Assembly: GCA_964221845.1 (NCBI GenBank)
Contig: CAXPZW010000020.1
Span: 1-48,517, forward strand
Source of the DNA: CAXPZW01 sp964221845
Lineage (GTDB): Bacteria; Bacteroidota; Bacteroidia; Flavobacteriales_D; Sanyastnellaceae
Direction: 5' to 3'
DNA length: 48,517 bases
Under the pieces are notes generated by a model that was given only the letters and a program-made list of their open reading frames with translations, did not search any database and was not told the origin of the DNA. Of this stretch, positions 17,668-26,608 are shown piece by piece (position 1 is the first letter of the stretch; each line of letters begins with the position of its first letter). Both the position numbers and the translations under genes were made by a program.

Positions 17668-18174
17668 ATGTCTACCTTAGAGTTCAACCAGCTGCTTACC
17701 GGAAACATGAATTACCTGCGTCAATTTGCCATCGGCTTCACCAAGAATGTGGACGATGCAGAAGACCTCTTGCAGGAAACCATGGTCAAAGCACTTCGCT
17801 ACCGCAACAACTTTGCGGAAGGCACCAACATCAAAGGATGGTTGTACACCATCATGCGCAACATCTTCATCAACAACTACAAGCGCAAGAAATTCCAGAA
17901 TACCATTACTGATTCTACCGAGAACCAGTATTACCTGAATCAGAACACCAAGTACAGTGCAGATTCAGTGACCTGGCACATCAGTGAAAAGGACATCAAC
18001 AAGGCCATCGACAAACTGAGCGATACCTTCCAAGTACCGTTTATGATGTTCCTCGAAGGCTACCACTACGACGAAATCGCAGAGCACCTCTCGATTCCGA
18101 TGGGCACTGTGAAAAGTCGCATCTTCCACGCCCGCAAGAAACTGCAAGAAGACCTGGTTGACTACCGACGTTAG
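17668..18174 (+). CDS. ECF-type RNA polymerase sigma factor
   Basis: 168 residues, normal length for an ECF (sigma-70 family, SigE-like) factor. Region 2 is MNYLRQFAIGFTKNVDDAEDLLQETMVKALRY, followed by the conserved NIKGWLYTIMRNIFINNYKRKK of regions 2.3-2.4. Region 4 is INKAIDKLSDTFQVPFMMFLEGYHYDEIAEHLSIPMGTVKSRIFHARKKLQEDL, with a clean helix-turn-helix. No anti-sigma gene lies next to it. The pairing with a CarH-like MerR gene just upstream repeats a known flavobacterial arrangement and suggests that light or B12 controls this sigma. Its stop overlaps the stop of the convergent methyltransferase by 2-3 nt. Confidence 0.93.
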   Translation: MSTLEFNQLLTGNMNYLRQFAIGFTKNVDDAEDLLQETMVKALRYRNNFAEGTNIKGWLYTIMRNIFINNYKRKKFQNTITDSTENQYYLNQNTKYSADSVTWHISEKDINKAIDKLSDTFQVPFMMFLEGYHYDEIAEHLSIPMGTVKSRIFHARKKLQEDLVDYRR

Positions 18175-18893
18175 TCCACGGTCAGACGGGCGAGGTAGTT
18201 GAACCCTTCGCCTTCGTAGAGTATTTCCATAGACATGCCAACGGCTTGTGCTTCCAGCGCAAGCCGTTTTTTGTCGATATACACCCAGGGGAATTGTTGT
18301 TCTAGGCCATTCCAACGCACGGCAAATTGCACGTCTCCGTGGTATTCGAGTGGGACGTGCTTCCATTCTTGGGCCATGTAGCGCACATCGGTGCCTTCGC
18401 CTAGGATTTGACCTCCGGGGGCCAGTAGCGGTTTCAAGGTTTCCAGAAAGGCAGCGGTTTTGGCGGCACGCTGTCCCATCCCAAACCCATTCATGAGCAG
18501 TAAAATGGTGTCGTATTGAAAGCCGGGATTCCAGCTATACACATCGGTGCATACTACCTGAGAGAGTCCTTGCAAGCGCATGGCTTCGGCCGCGTGCGAG
18601 GAGATGTCCAGCGCGGTCACGTCTACTCCTTCACGTTGCAGGAACAAGCTGTGGCATCCCGCTCCCGCTCCAAGGTCCAACACCTTGCCACGGCAGGCTT
18701 CAATGGCCACGTGCTCGTAGTCGGGCCATTCGCTTGGATGGCGCAGGAAAACTGCGGCATCCATGGGCTCATCACCCACTCCGTTGAGGGCCAATTTGAC
18801 CTGGGTAGGTGCTCCGGTTTGCAAGGCGTGCAGAATGGCGCGGCCCAAAACATCGTTGTCGGGGAGGAATTGTGGAGAACCGGTTTCAGCCAT
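18171..18893 (-). CDS. Class I SAM-dependent methyltransferase
   Basis: 240 residues from ATG 18893 (MAETGSPQFLPDN). Motif I of the Rossmann fold is GKVLDLGAGAGCHSLFLQREG near residues 69-89, followed by the acidic motif II residue in VTALDIS. Later strands read YDTILLLMNGFGMGQ and LLAPGGQILGEGTDVRYM. The substrate cannot be inferred. The extended reading frame (MPHFFQTLKVAIAPH) is rejected because it lies in the promoter region shared with the divergent T9SS adhesin gene. The stop overlaps that of the sigma factor. Confidence 0.85.
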   Translation of the reverse strand: MAETGSPQFLPDNDVLGRAILHALQTGAPTQVKLALNGVGDEPMDAAVFLRHPSEWPDYEHVAIEACRGKVLDLGAGAGCHSLFLQREGVDVTALDISSHAAEAMRLQGLSQVVCTDVYSWNPGFQYDTILLLMNGFGMGQRAAKTAAFLETLKPLLAPGGQILGEGTDVRYMAQEWKHVPLEYHGDVQFAVRWNGLEQQFPWVYIDKKRLALEAQAVGMSMEILYEGEGFNYLARLTVD

Positions 18894-18992
18894 ATGGGGT
18901 GCGATTGCTACCTTTAAAGTTTGGAAAAAGTGAGGCAAAGGTGCAACTCATTTGAGTGCATCGCAGTCTTGCTTGTGTCAACCTGAAAGATC

Positions 18993-21900
18993 ATGCGTAA
19001 ACTACTCCTCCTGAGTGCGCTCATTTGCCTGACTGTCAGCTCGTTTGCTCAAATCGAGATTAACCAGAACTACACCATCGAAGAATACGTCAACGATATT
19101 CTTTTGGGTTCAGGTATTTCGGCGTCCAACATTTCGTTCACCGGTTCTGAAGCTCAAATCGGTTTTTTGACAGGTGGTGAAGGCACCATCTTCCCCATGG
19201 ACGCGGGACTGGTCTTGAGCTCTGAGCACGCCATCAACTTGCAGCAAGCAGGCGCAGATGGATTGCCCGCGGACGACGTGATCCCCGCCGGGGAGGAAGT
19301 CAGTGGTGAGCCCGACCTGCTCACCATCGCAAACAGCGTTCCGCCGCTCATCGGCGAGTCGTTCTCGGTGAGCTCGGTCAACGATGTGGCCATCCTCGAG
19401 TTTGACTTCATCGCAACGGGCGACACCATGAGCTTCAACTACTCGTTCGGTTCGGATGAGTACCTGACTTGGATCAACACCCAGTACAACGACATCTTCG
19501 CATTTTTCCTCTCAGGACCAGGCATTACGGGGCCTTACGCATCTCCGGCCGGATTCCCTGACGGGGCCATGAACATTGCGCAAGTCCCTGACACCGACCC
19601 GCCGTTGCCCATCACCATTTCTTCGGTAAACCCCGGCAGCTACTCGGAGTATTACATCGACAACCCGTTCCCCAACGTGGACATCGACCAAAACGGTTTT
19701 ACCACCAAACTCACCGCGATTGCCAACGTGATCTGCGGCGAAACCTACCACATCAAGCTGGCCATCGGCGACGGTTCAGATACCGCGCTAGAGTCGGTGG
19801 TGATCATCGAGTCGGGCTCGTTCAGCTCTAACTCTGTGGTAGAAGTGGATCTGAGCATCGACGTGGGTGGTCCCGACGCGGACACCATTTACGAGGATTG
19901 TGGTGAGGCACTGTTGACCTTCACCCGTCCCATCGAAACCATCTTGGAAGTGGAGGAGTACGTGATCATCGATTACTCGGCCTCTACCGCCACCAACAGC
20001 CTTGATTTTACCACACTGCCCGATACGGTCTTCTTTGAACCGTTCGTGACCGAAGTGTCTTTCCCGCTGGATGCGTTTGAGGACGGCTTGGTCGAGGGGC
20101 AAGAATTGGTGGTCATGGAAATCCTAAACGTTGCGGCATGCGGCGGTACGGGTCTTACGACTTTCTTCGAGTTCTTCATCAATGACGAACCGGAACCCCT
20201 TGTCGTGGATGGCTATACGGATGAAATCTGTTTGGGTGATACCATCACCTTGGAGCCACTCATCAGTGGGGGATATGGCAACTACGTGTACGACTGGGAT
20301 ACCGGCCAGGATACGCCGACCATTGATGTCAATCCGGCGCTGACCACGACCTATAATGTGATTGTGGGCGACACCTGTGGTATGCCTTCGGACGGTGCAG
20401 ACATCACCATCAACGTGGCCGAATTCCCACCGTTCGAAGTCGTCATTGACAACGGTGACGTGGAACTCAACTGCGGTGAGTTTGTGGAAGTCTTGGCTAC
20501 CGCTTCGGGTGGCGATGGCAACTACAGCAACTGGCTCTGGACCAACGAAGATGGCGTGAACCTTTTCGGTTGGGAAAACAGCCTGTTCTACAGCACTTGG
20601 AGTGGCGCTGAACAGATTATCGTATCTGTGCAAGATGGCTGTGGCTTTACCGCCACAGATACCGTAGATGTCATACTGGACGTACCCACCTTGGAAGTCA
20701 CAATGGTTGATTCCTTAGAGGTAGGATGCAACGAGCAGTTTACGCTTGTACCGGACATTGAAGGCGGCGCAGAGCCCTTCTTCTACAATTGGTATGTCAA
20801 TGGCTTTTGGACCGATTGGGCCGAAACCTTCACCTACAGCACCGATGTAGACGTGGAAATCAGCGTAGACATTTCTGACAACTGTGGCCAAACCGAAAAC
20901 TTTGTCATCCCCATCAACGTGGTGGTGGTACCGATTGAGATCACCATGGATGACTACGTCACCGGGCCTTGTACCGAGGTGTTCGTGATCGACCCCACGG
21001 TGACCGGCGGGAACAACGACTTTGATTACACCTGGACCAACAACGCAGGCGCTACAGTCTCGACCAGCTCTGCACTGAACTACTCTTCGGACGAAGACCA
21101 AACCATCACCCTGACTGTTGAAGACAGCTGTGGAGGCGAGGCCACAGCCCAGATAGAGGTGGACATCGAAAACCCAGAAGTGACCGTTGACCTCGGCGAG
21201 GACATCAACGCCAGCTGCATCGACAACACTGAGGTAACCGCCGATGTGCTCACCGGAGCGGGCGGCTACGGCTACACCTGGAGCGTCGATGGCAATACCG
21301 AGGCGACCGGTGCAAGCAACACCTTCAGCTGGCAAACCTTCGTGACCCAGCAGGTGAACGTAGACGTGGTGGACGCCTGTGGCGGCACCGCCAGCGACTC
21401 GCTGATGATCATCATCCCGAACATTCCATTGAGCATCACCGCAACTCCTGACACCGCCATTTGCTTTGGCCAGGACGTGGAGCTCAACGTGGAAGCCTTC
21501 GGTGGTGAGGGCGGCTTTACCTATTACTGGAACGAGTTCGCGCAAGCGGGCCCAACCGTTTCGTTCACCCCAAGCGGCCCCGGCACTTACTCAGTGGCTG
21601 CCACCGATCTGTGCGGATACGTGATCGAAACCGAAATCGAAGTGGACGTGCAGGACGTGACCGCACTCTTCCAAGTGACCTACGTGTCTGACACCGAAGT
21701 GCAGTTCACGGCCACTCCTGTTCCAGAAACCCAGCCGGACTTCAACTTCTACTGGGACTTTGGCGACGGTGCTACTTCAGAAGAGGAAAACCCACTGCAC
21801 ACCTACGACGGCCTGGACCAGTACCTCTCGTGGATGACCGTAGTGAACGGCATCGGCTGCCGCGACAGCGTGAGCATCTTGATCGATTCTCCCATCAGCC

Positions 21901-22175
21901 TGTACGTGCCCAACGCCTTTACCCCCAACAACGATGGCATCAACGATGTGTGGGCCCTGCACGGCGCCGGCATCAGCGAGTTTGAGATCATCGTCTTTAA
22001 CCGCTGGGGTGACGTAGTCTACCAAAGCACCGACCTCAACGGCGTGTGGTTGGGTGACAACCAAGGCACCGGCGAGTACTACGTGCCCGACGGCGTGTAC
22101 CCCTGGTTGATCAAACTGAAAGGAAACGATACCGAAGCCTTTGAAAGACGCGGTCAGGTGACCGTGACCCGTTAA
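18993..22175 (+). CDS. Large secreted adhesin-like protein: choice-of-anchor L, repeats, T9SS type B C-terminal domain
   Basis: 1060 residues. A signal peptide (MRKLLLLSALICLTVSSFAQ) comes first. Then comes the choice-of-anchor L domain (YTIEEYVNDILLGSGISASNISFTG...GIGFLTGG-like through FGSDEYLTWI...NDIFAFFLSGPGI). A Calx-beta-like segment (about 280-400) precedes several Ig/PKD-like repeats of about 85 residues with a YxYxW...D.CG pattern. A PKD motif (FNFYWDFGDGATSEEENPLHTY) and the gliding-motility-associated C-terminal domain (YVPNAFTPNNDGINDVWALHG...FNRWGDVVYQS) close the protein. By family, the protein is exported through the type IX system and anchored or released at the surface, where it probably serves adhesion. 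The repeats have a conserved Cys in each D-x-CG, which is unusual for cytoplasmic but normal for exported proteins. It stands alone and ends at a terminator. Confidence 0.92.
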   Translation: MRKLLLLSALICLTVSSFAQIEINQNYTIEEYVNDILLGSGISASNISFTGSEAQIGFLTGGEGTIFPMDAGLVLSSEHAINLQQAGADGLPADDVIPAGEEVSGEPDLLTIANSVPPLIGESFSVSSVNDVAILEFDFIATGDTMSFNYSFGSDEYLTWINTQYNDIFAFFLSGPGITGPYASPAGFPDGAMNIAQVPDTDPPLPITISSVNPGSYSEYYIDNPFPNVDIDQNGFTTKLTAIANVICGETYHIKLAIGDGSDTALESVVIIESGSFSSNSVVEVDLSIDVGGPDADTIYEDCGEALLTFTRPIETILEVEEYVIIDYSASTATNSLDFTTLPDTVFFEPFVTEVSFPLDAFEDGLVEGQELVVMEILNVAACGGTGLTTFFEFFINDEPEPLVVDGYTDEICLGDTITLEPLISGGYGNYVYDWDTGQDTPTIDVNPALTTTYNVIVGDTCGMPSDGADITINVAEFPPFEVVIDNGDVELNCGEFVEVLATASGGDGNYSNWLWTNEDGVNLFGWENSLFYSTWSGAEQIIVSVQDGCGFTATDTVDVILDVPTLEVTMVDSLEVGCNEQFTLVPDIEGGAEPFFYNWYVNGFWTDWAETFTYSTDVDVEISVDISDNCGQTENFVIPINVVVVPIEITMDDYVTGPCTEVFVIDPTVTGGNNDFDYTWTNNAGATVSTSSALNYSSDEDQTITLTVEDSCGGEATAQIEVDIENPEVTVDLGEDINASCIDNTEVTADVLTGAGGYGYTWSVDGNTEATGASNTFSWQTFVTQQVNVDVVDACGGTASDSLMIIIPNIPLSITATPDTAICFGQDVELNVEAFGGEGGFTYYWNEFAQAGPTVSFTPSGPGTYSVAATDLCGYVIETEIEVDVQDVTALFQVTYVSDTEVQFTATPVPETQPDFNFYWDFGDGATSEEENPLHTYDGLDQYLSWMTVVNGIGCRDSVSILIDSPISLYVPNAFTPNNDGINDVWALHGAGISEFEIIVFNRWGDVVYQSTDLNGVWLGDNQGTGEYYVPDGVYPWLIKLKGNDTEAFERRGQVTVTR

Positions 22176-22196
22176 GCACGATATCAACACCCATTG

Positions 22197-22230
22197 GAAC
22201 CCTCGGTGAATACCGGGGGTTCTTTTTTTT
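22197..22230 (+). terminator. Rho-independent terminator of the T9SS adhesin gene
   Basis: An 11-bp stem GAACCCTCGGT / ACCGGGGGTTC (one G-T wobble), loop GAAT, followed by eight T. Confidence 0.9.
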
Positions 22231-22249
22231 ACCCCGTTTCGTGTGATTT

Positions 22250-22264
22250 GTGTAGTTTGTACAC
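22250..22264 (+). promoter_or_regulatory. Candidate operator GTGTnnnnTGTACAC, copy 2 (before sugar MFS gene)
   Basis: GTGTAGTTTGTACAC ends 22 nt before the MFS ATG at 22287. The half-sites GTGTAG/GTACAC are an inverted repeat with one mismatch around TTT. TAGTTTG inside it resembles a -7 box with one base missing, so operator and promoter may overlap. Confidence 0.6.
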
Positions 22265-22286
22265 TTTCTAAACCAGAACCCGCGCC

Positions 22287-23642
22287 ATGAGCCAAAACCA
22301 ATCGTTCCGTTCCGCCTTCATTGCTGTGACCTCCCTGTTCTTCATGTGGGGCTTCATCACGGTGATCGTTGATGCGTTTATTCCCCGTTTGAAGGATGTT
22401 TTCGAGTTGTCTTACCTGCAAGCAGGCATGGTGCAGATGGCTTGGTTTTCGGCCTACTTCTTCTTGAGTGTACCCGGCGGAATCATGATCCGTAAGGTGG
22501 GCTACAAAAAGGGCATCATCATCGGTTTGGCCACGGCGGCCACCGGTTGTTTGATGTTCTACCCGGCGGCGGGTGAACGTGTGTTTGGACTGTTCCTAGG
22601 CGCCCTGTTTATTGTGGCTGCCGGTTTGACTGTACTGCAGGTGGCGGCCAACCCGTACATCTCGGTACTGGGCGACCCTGCTCGAGCTTCAAGCCGACTG
22701 AACCTGGCGCAGGCCTTCAACTCCTTGGGAACCACTATTGCCCCCATCATTTCGGCGGCGTTCCTGCTGTCGGATAAGATCCTGACTGGAGACGAGCAGG
22801 CACAACTTGACGATGCAGCGCGCGAGGCCTACTACGCCACCGAAGCAGCTGCGGTGCAAACGCCTTTCCTGGCGTTGGCCGGTGGCTTCTTGTTGTTGGC
22901 AGGTATCATCGCTGCGGTGAAGCTGCCCAAGATCTTGGGTTCTTCCAACGATACCGATGCGGTGCAAACCGGCGACGGCGCAACTGCGGGCTACAAGCGC
23001 GTATGGCAAGACAAGCGACTGCGTTTTGGTGCTCTGGGCATCTTCGTATACGTGGGCGCTGAGGTGGCCTTGTCCAGCTACATGGTGAACTACGGATTGC
23101 ACTTGGGCATGGCCGAAGCGGTATCCTCAAGTCCCATACTCAGTGCATTGGCCGAATTTTCGGCGATGATCAAAGGCGTGGAGCTGGCTGAGATGGATTC
23201 TAAGGCCATTGTAGGCGTGCTCTTGGCCCTGTACTGGGGTGGAGCCATGTTGGGACGATTCATCGGTTCTGTGCTCATGCAATCGATTGCAGCCAACCGC
23301 CTGCTGACCATCTTTGGTGGCATTGCGGCGAGCTTGGTGCTGCTCAGCATCGTGACCTCGGGCACTACTGCCTTCTTGGCGCTGCTGGGTGTGGGGCTGT
23401 TCAATTCGATCATGTTCCCGACCATTTTCTCGCTCGGTATTTCCAAGTTGGGCAACGATACACCTTACGGTTCAGGTATCCTGTGTACCGCGATTGTGGG
23501 GGGTGCATTCATCCCACCAACGCTCGGTGTGTTGGTAGACGCCAGCGGTTGGGCTGTGGCACTCATGCTGCCCATCGTGTGCTACGCCTATATTGCATGG
23601 TATGGACGTGCCAAATTCCAACGCGACACCGCCGCAGCCTGA
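22287..23642 (+). CDS. Sugar MFS transporter (FucP/GluP-like)
   Basis: 451 residues with about 12 membrane segments. The start, SFRSAFIAVTSLFFMWGFITVIVDAFIPRLKDVFELSYLQAGMVQMAWFSAYFFLSVPGG, is typical of the fucose/glucose-galactose permease group. So are the ANPYISVLGDPARASSRLNLAQAFNSLGTTIAPIISA block and the C-terminal GSGILCTAIVGGAFIPPTLGVLVDASG. By family, it imports a hexose or fucose with protons across the inner membrane. The exact sugar is unknown. The upstream near-palindrome is shared with the GH16 glucanase at 44399, which may link uptake with polysaccharide breakdown. The 3' end overlaps the GNAT gene by 41 nt, so these two are probably one transcript. Confidence 0.92.
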   Translation: MSQNQSFRSAFIAVTSLFFMWGFITVIVDAFIPRLKDVFELSYLQAGMVQMAWFSAYFFLSVPGGIMIRKVGYKKGIIIGLATAATGCLMFYPAAGERVFGLFLGALFIVAAGLTVLQVAANPYISVLGDPARASSRLNLAQAFNSLGTTIAPIISAAFLLSDKILTGDEQAQLDDAAREAYYATEAAAVQTPFLALAGGFLLLAGIIAAVKLPKILGSSNDTDAVQTGDGATAGYKRVWQDKRLRFGALGIFVYVGAEVALSSYMVNYGLHLGMAEAVSSSPILSALAEFSAMIKGVELAEMDSKAIVGVLLALYWGGAMLGRFIGSVLMQSIAANRLLTIFGGIAASLVLLSIVTSGTTAFLALLGVGLFNSIMFPTIFSLGISKLGNDTPYGSGILCTAIVGGAFIPPTLGVLVDASGWAVALMLPIVCYAYIAWYGRAKFQRDTAAA

Positions 23643-24153
23643 TTTCTGGGTGCGTAAACTGACTGTTCAAGACGCACCGGAGGTGAACGCATTGTTCACT
23701 TCGGTGCGTTTTGAGTTGGCGCTACGCGGATTGGACCTGTGGCAACACGGGTATCCCAATCCCGCACAGCAGTTGGCGGACTTGGAAGCCGGCAACATGT
23801 GGGGCATGGGCCAAGACCGACTCGCCACCGTGGTGACCCTGGACTTCAATGCTGCGCCGCAATACGATGAGGTGCATTGGCGCATACCAGCAGAACGGCC
23901 GTTGATCATCCACCGCCTGGCCACCCGGGCCAGCAACCAAGGGCAAGGGTGGGGGCACCGCATGCTGGAGTTCTACGAACGTCAGGCAAAAGCCCTCGGG
24001 GCCGATGCCATCCGATTGGACACCTACCTGGTCAACTCCCGAAACATGCAGTTTTACCGCAAGCGTGGCTACTCCGAAGCACCCGAACGGGTGTACTTCA
24101 CCCCGCAAGCCTGGCCCTTTGCGTGCTTTGAAAAAGCCGTGACGCCGGACTGA
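23602..24153 (+). CDS. GNAT-family N-acetyltransferase
   Basis: 183 residues if it starts at ATG 23602. That start lies 41 nt inside the MFS gene. GTG 23650 (VRKLTVQDAPEV) just after the MFS stop is an alternative. The fold reads VRKLTVQDAPEVNALF (strand 1), then IHRLATRASNQGQGWGHRMLEFYERQAKALG with the acetyl-CoA pyrophosphate loop R-x-x-x-QGQGWG. AIRLDTYLVNSRNMQFYRKRGYSEA is the typical C-terminal N-x-x-x-x-x-FYxKxGF motif. Substrate unknown. It sits between a sugar transporter and a CpcT-like lipoprotein. Confidence 0.85.
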   Translation: MDVPNSNATPPQPDFWVRKLTVQDAPEVNALFTSVRFELALRGLDLWQHGYPNPAQQLADLEAGNMWGMGQDRLATVVTLDFNAAPQYDEVHWRIPAERPLIIHRLATRASNQGQGWGHRMLEFYERQAKALGADAIRLDTYLVNSRNMQFYRKRGYSEAPERVYFTPQAWPFACFEKAVTPD

Positions 24154-24179
24154 CCACAGAAATCCCCGAAATTCGCCGC

Positions 24180-24824
24180 ATGCCATTGCGAAACCTGCTT
24201 CCCCTGTTGGCCATCCTGGCAGCTGCTTGTTCTTCTTCCAACGCTCCTGTGAGCATTGGAATCAGCCACAACCGCGCTCATTTGGAGCGCCTGCAAACGC
24301 TGATGACCGGGCATTTCACCAGCTCCGCACAGAGCGCCGCCGACACCAACTACTTTGACATCACCCTGCACATGAATCCTGTTTGGGACCCCGACAGCAG
24401 CCGCTTTTGGCTGTATGTGGAGCAAGCGGCCACGGCCAACTTGGACCGTCCCTACCGCCAACGCGTGTATGCCGTGCAACAGTTGGAAGACAGCGTGTTC
24501 CGCAGCGACATCTACAACTTGCCCGTGGATTCACTGGTGGTTGGATTCCGAGGCCAAGAGGACTACTGGAGTACCCTCCATCCCGGTTCACTCACCCTCA
24601 AGCAGGATTGTGAAGTATACCTGGCGCTTCAGCCCAACGGCACCTACACAGGCAGCACTAAAGGCAAAGGGTGTTCCAGCACCTTGTACGGCGCATCGTA
24701 CGCCACCAGCGAAGTGACCATCGCCGCCGACCAAGTCCAAAGCTGGGACCGCGGATTTGACAGTCTGGATGTGTACATCTGGGGCGCAGAGCACGGACCT
24801 TACATCTTCGACCGCCAGCCCTGA
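24180..24824 (+). CDS. CpcT/CpeT-family lipoprotein
   Basis: 214 residues. The N-terminus MPLRNLLPLLAILAAACSSS has a lipobox with Cys17, so the protein is likely a lipoprotein. The rest resembles the CpcT/CpeT chromophore-lyase fold. Matching blocks are LQTLMTGHFTSSAQSAADTNYFDITLHMNPVW, FWLYVEQAATANLDRPYRQRVYAVQQLEDSVFRSDIYNLP and SSTLYGASYATSEVTIAADQVQSWDRGFDSLDVYIWGAEHGPYIF. In cyanobacteria this family attaches bilins to phycobiliproteins. In Bacteroidota, which have none, the role is unknown and may be binding of another tetrapyrrole or lipid-like ligand. The stop overlaps the asnB start as TGATG, so translation is coupled. Confidence 0.75.
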   Translation: MPLRNLLPLLAILAAACSSSNAPVSIGISHNRAHLERLQTLMTGHFTSSAQSAADTNYFDITLHMNPVWDPDSSRFWLYVEQAATANLDRPYRQRVYAVQQLEDSVFRSDIYNLPVDSLVVGFRGQEDYWSTLHPGSLTLKQDCEVYLALQPNGTYTGSTKGKGCSSTLYGASYATSEVTIAADQVQSWDRGFDSLDVYIWGAEHGPYIFDRQP

Positions 24825-26608
24825 TGTGCGGATTCGCTGGATACTGGGAGCACGGTAAAAACCCGCGTTTGTCCGAGGGCACCGCGGACCGCTTGGCCCA
24901 CCGCGGGCCCGATGCTTCAGGGGAATGGCGCAACCGCAACCTCCACCTGATCCACACCCGGCTGAAGATCCAAGACGTCTCGGACCGGGCCAACCAACCC
25001 TGGGTGCACCACGCCGAAAAGGCCGTCATGGTGTTCAACGGCGAGGTGTACAACGCGGATGAGCTCCGCCCACAGTTGGGGCGGCTGGGCGTTACCTTCC
25101 AAACCCATTCCGACACCGAAGTCCTTTTTCATTGGCTCTTCAAAAAGGGCATGGCTGGGCTTGCCGACGTGAACGGCTGCTTTGCCTTGGCCTACTACGA
25201 CCTTGAACGCGGAGAGCTGACCTTGGCCCGGGACGCCATGGGTATCAATCCGCTGTACATCAAGGAGACCGAACACGGGGTGCAATTTGCATCTGAGGCG
25301 CATGTGCTACTGGGCGACAACCCTGCCTGGTCTTCAAGTGGGGTGGCCCAGTGGCTGAGCTTGACGTTTGAAGACCCATCAACGCCGCTGGTGGAGGGTG
25401 TGCGTTCCTTGGCCCCCGGAGAGGTGTGGACTTCCACTTCCGAATCTTGGACAGTAACTCCTAGCATTTCAGAACAGCCAGAATCCTTGTTGGAAGCCCT
25501 GCGCGAGTCGGTGTTCGACCGTTTGGTGAGCGATGTACCGCTTGGCAGCTTTCTTAGTGGAGGTCTCGACAGCGCTGCGGTTACGGCGTTGGCCAGCAAG
25601 CGCTACGGCGGGTTGAAGACCTTTGCGCTTGGGTTCGAAGGCAAGGGGTTGTTGGACGAACGCGATGCGGCCCGGGTTACTGCAGAGGCCTTGGGCACCG
25701 ACCACCACGAACTCGTGCTGACCGAAGACGACATGCTCGGCAGCTTGGACGCGTGGATCAACGCGCTGGACTTGCCCTTTGGCGACGCGAGTGCGTTGGC
25801 AGTCTATCACCTGAGCCGTTTTGCACGCCAACACGTGACCGTTGCCCTCAGTGGGGATGGCGCAGACGAACTCTTTGCCGGCTACCGCAGGTATGTGGCT
25901 TGGGACCGCGCGAAGCATGCGGGTACAGGTGTGCAAAAACTGGCGGGGAGCAAGTGGGCTGGAGCTGTGCTGAATGCCTTGCCTGCAAGCCGTGAAACCA
26001 CACTTGGTCTCAAGGTCCACCAAGCCGAAAAGATGCGCGCGTTGACTGCGCTTGCTACGCCTGAACGGTATGCCTACTTGACCCGCTTTGTGCAGCCTGA
26101 ATTGGTCTCTGAGGTGTGGAGCGGAACGTGCCCTGCATTGCCTCAACCCCAAACCTTGCAAGCGGTCTTGCGGGAGGACCAGTCTCGCGTGCTCGCCGGA
26201 GACATGCTGGCGAAAGTAGACCGCATGAGCATGGCCCATGGGCTGGAGGTGCGTGTGCCCTTCTTGGATCCGCGTGTGGTACGCGCGGCGCGGGCCTTAC
26301 CCGAGTCAGGACTGATCAAAGCAGGTGTGGGTAAGCACGCGTTGCGTGAAGCGTTGCGCGAGGAGCTGCCTAAAAGCGTATTTGACCGGCCCAAGCACGG
26401 GTTTGAAATTCCCATGGAGCGCTGGTTAAAAGGACCGTTGGCGGTCGATGTAAAGCGTGTTGTGAACGCGGAGGTTTTGACCCCAGAGATGGGTTGGAAA
26501 TCCCAAGGGTTGGACGAGGTGACCGGCGCCTTTTTTAAAAGGCCTACGCCGGCGTTGACCCATTTGGTGTGGAACCTGTGGGTGTTTGGACGCTGGCTTA
26601 CTCGGTGA
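24824..26608 (+). CDS. asnB: Asparagine synthase (glutamine-hydrolysing)
   Basis: 594 residues. Cys2 (MCGFAGYWE) is the N-terminal nucleophile of the class II glutaminase domain. LAHRGPDASGEW and MVFNGEVYNADELR are its substrate loops. The ATP-binding synthetase domain has the PP-motif FLSGGLDSAAVTALA near residues 240-255. ALSGDGADELFAGYRRYVAWDR, LAGDMLAKVDRMSMAHGLEVRVPFLDPRVVRAARALP and RPKHGFEIPMERWL follow in the usual order. It makes asparagine from aspartate, glutamine and ATP, or may amidate a cell-surface substrate as some paralogues do. The gene is coupled to the CpcT-like lipoprotein by TGATG. The 3' end overlaps the convergent HEAT-like gene by 11 nt. Confidence 0.93.
   Translation: MCGFAGYWEHGKNPRLSEGTADRLAHRGPDASGEWRNRNLHLIHTRLKIQDVSDRANQPWVHHAEKAVMVFNGEVYNADELRPQLGRLGVTFQTHSDTEVLFHWLFKKGMAGLADVNGCFALAYYDLERGELTLARDAMGINPLYIKETEHGVQFASEAHVLLGDNPAWSSSGVAQWLSLTFEDPSTPLVEGVRSLAPGEVWTSTSESWTVTPSISEQPESLLEALRESVFDRLVSDVPLGSFLSGGLDSAAVTALASKRYGGLKTFALGFEGKGLLDERDAARVTAEALGTDHHELVLTEDDMLGSLDAWINALDLPFGDASALAVYHLSRFARQHVTVALSGDGADELFAGYRRYVAWDRAKHAGTGVQKLAGSKWAGAVLNALPASRETTLGLKVHQAEKMRALTALATPERYAYLTRFVQPELVSEVWSGTCPALPQPQTLQAVLREDQSRVLAGDMLAKVDRMSMAHGLEVRVPFLDPRVVRAARALPESGLIKAGVGKHALREALREELPKSVFDRPKHGFEIPMERWLKGPLAVDVKRVVNAEVLTPEMGWKSQGLDEVTGAFFKRPTPALTHLVWNLWVFGRWLTR

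Noticed and set aside
23642..23650. GNAT start at GTG 23650 instead of ATG 23602
   Set aside because: Both are possible. ATG 23602 was kept although it overlaps the MFS gene by 41 nt, because GTG starts appear rare here. The alternative is mentioned in the entry.
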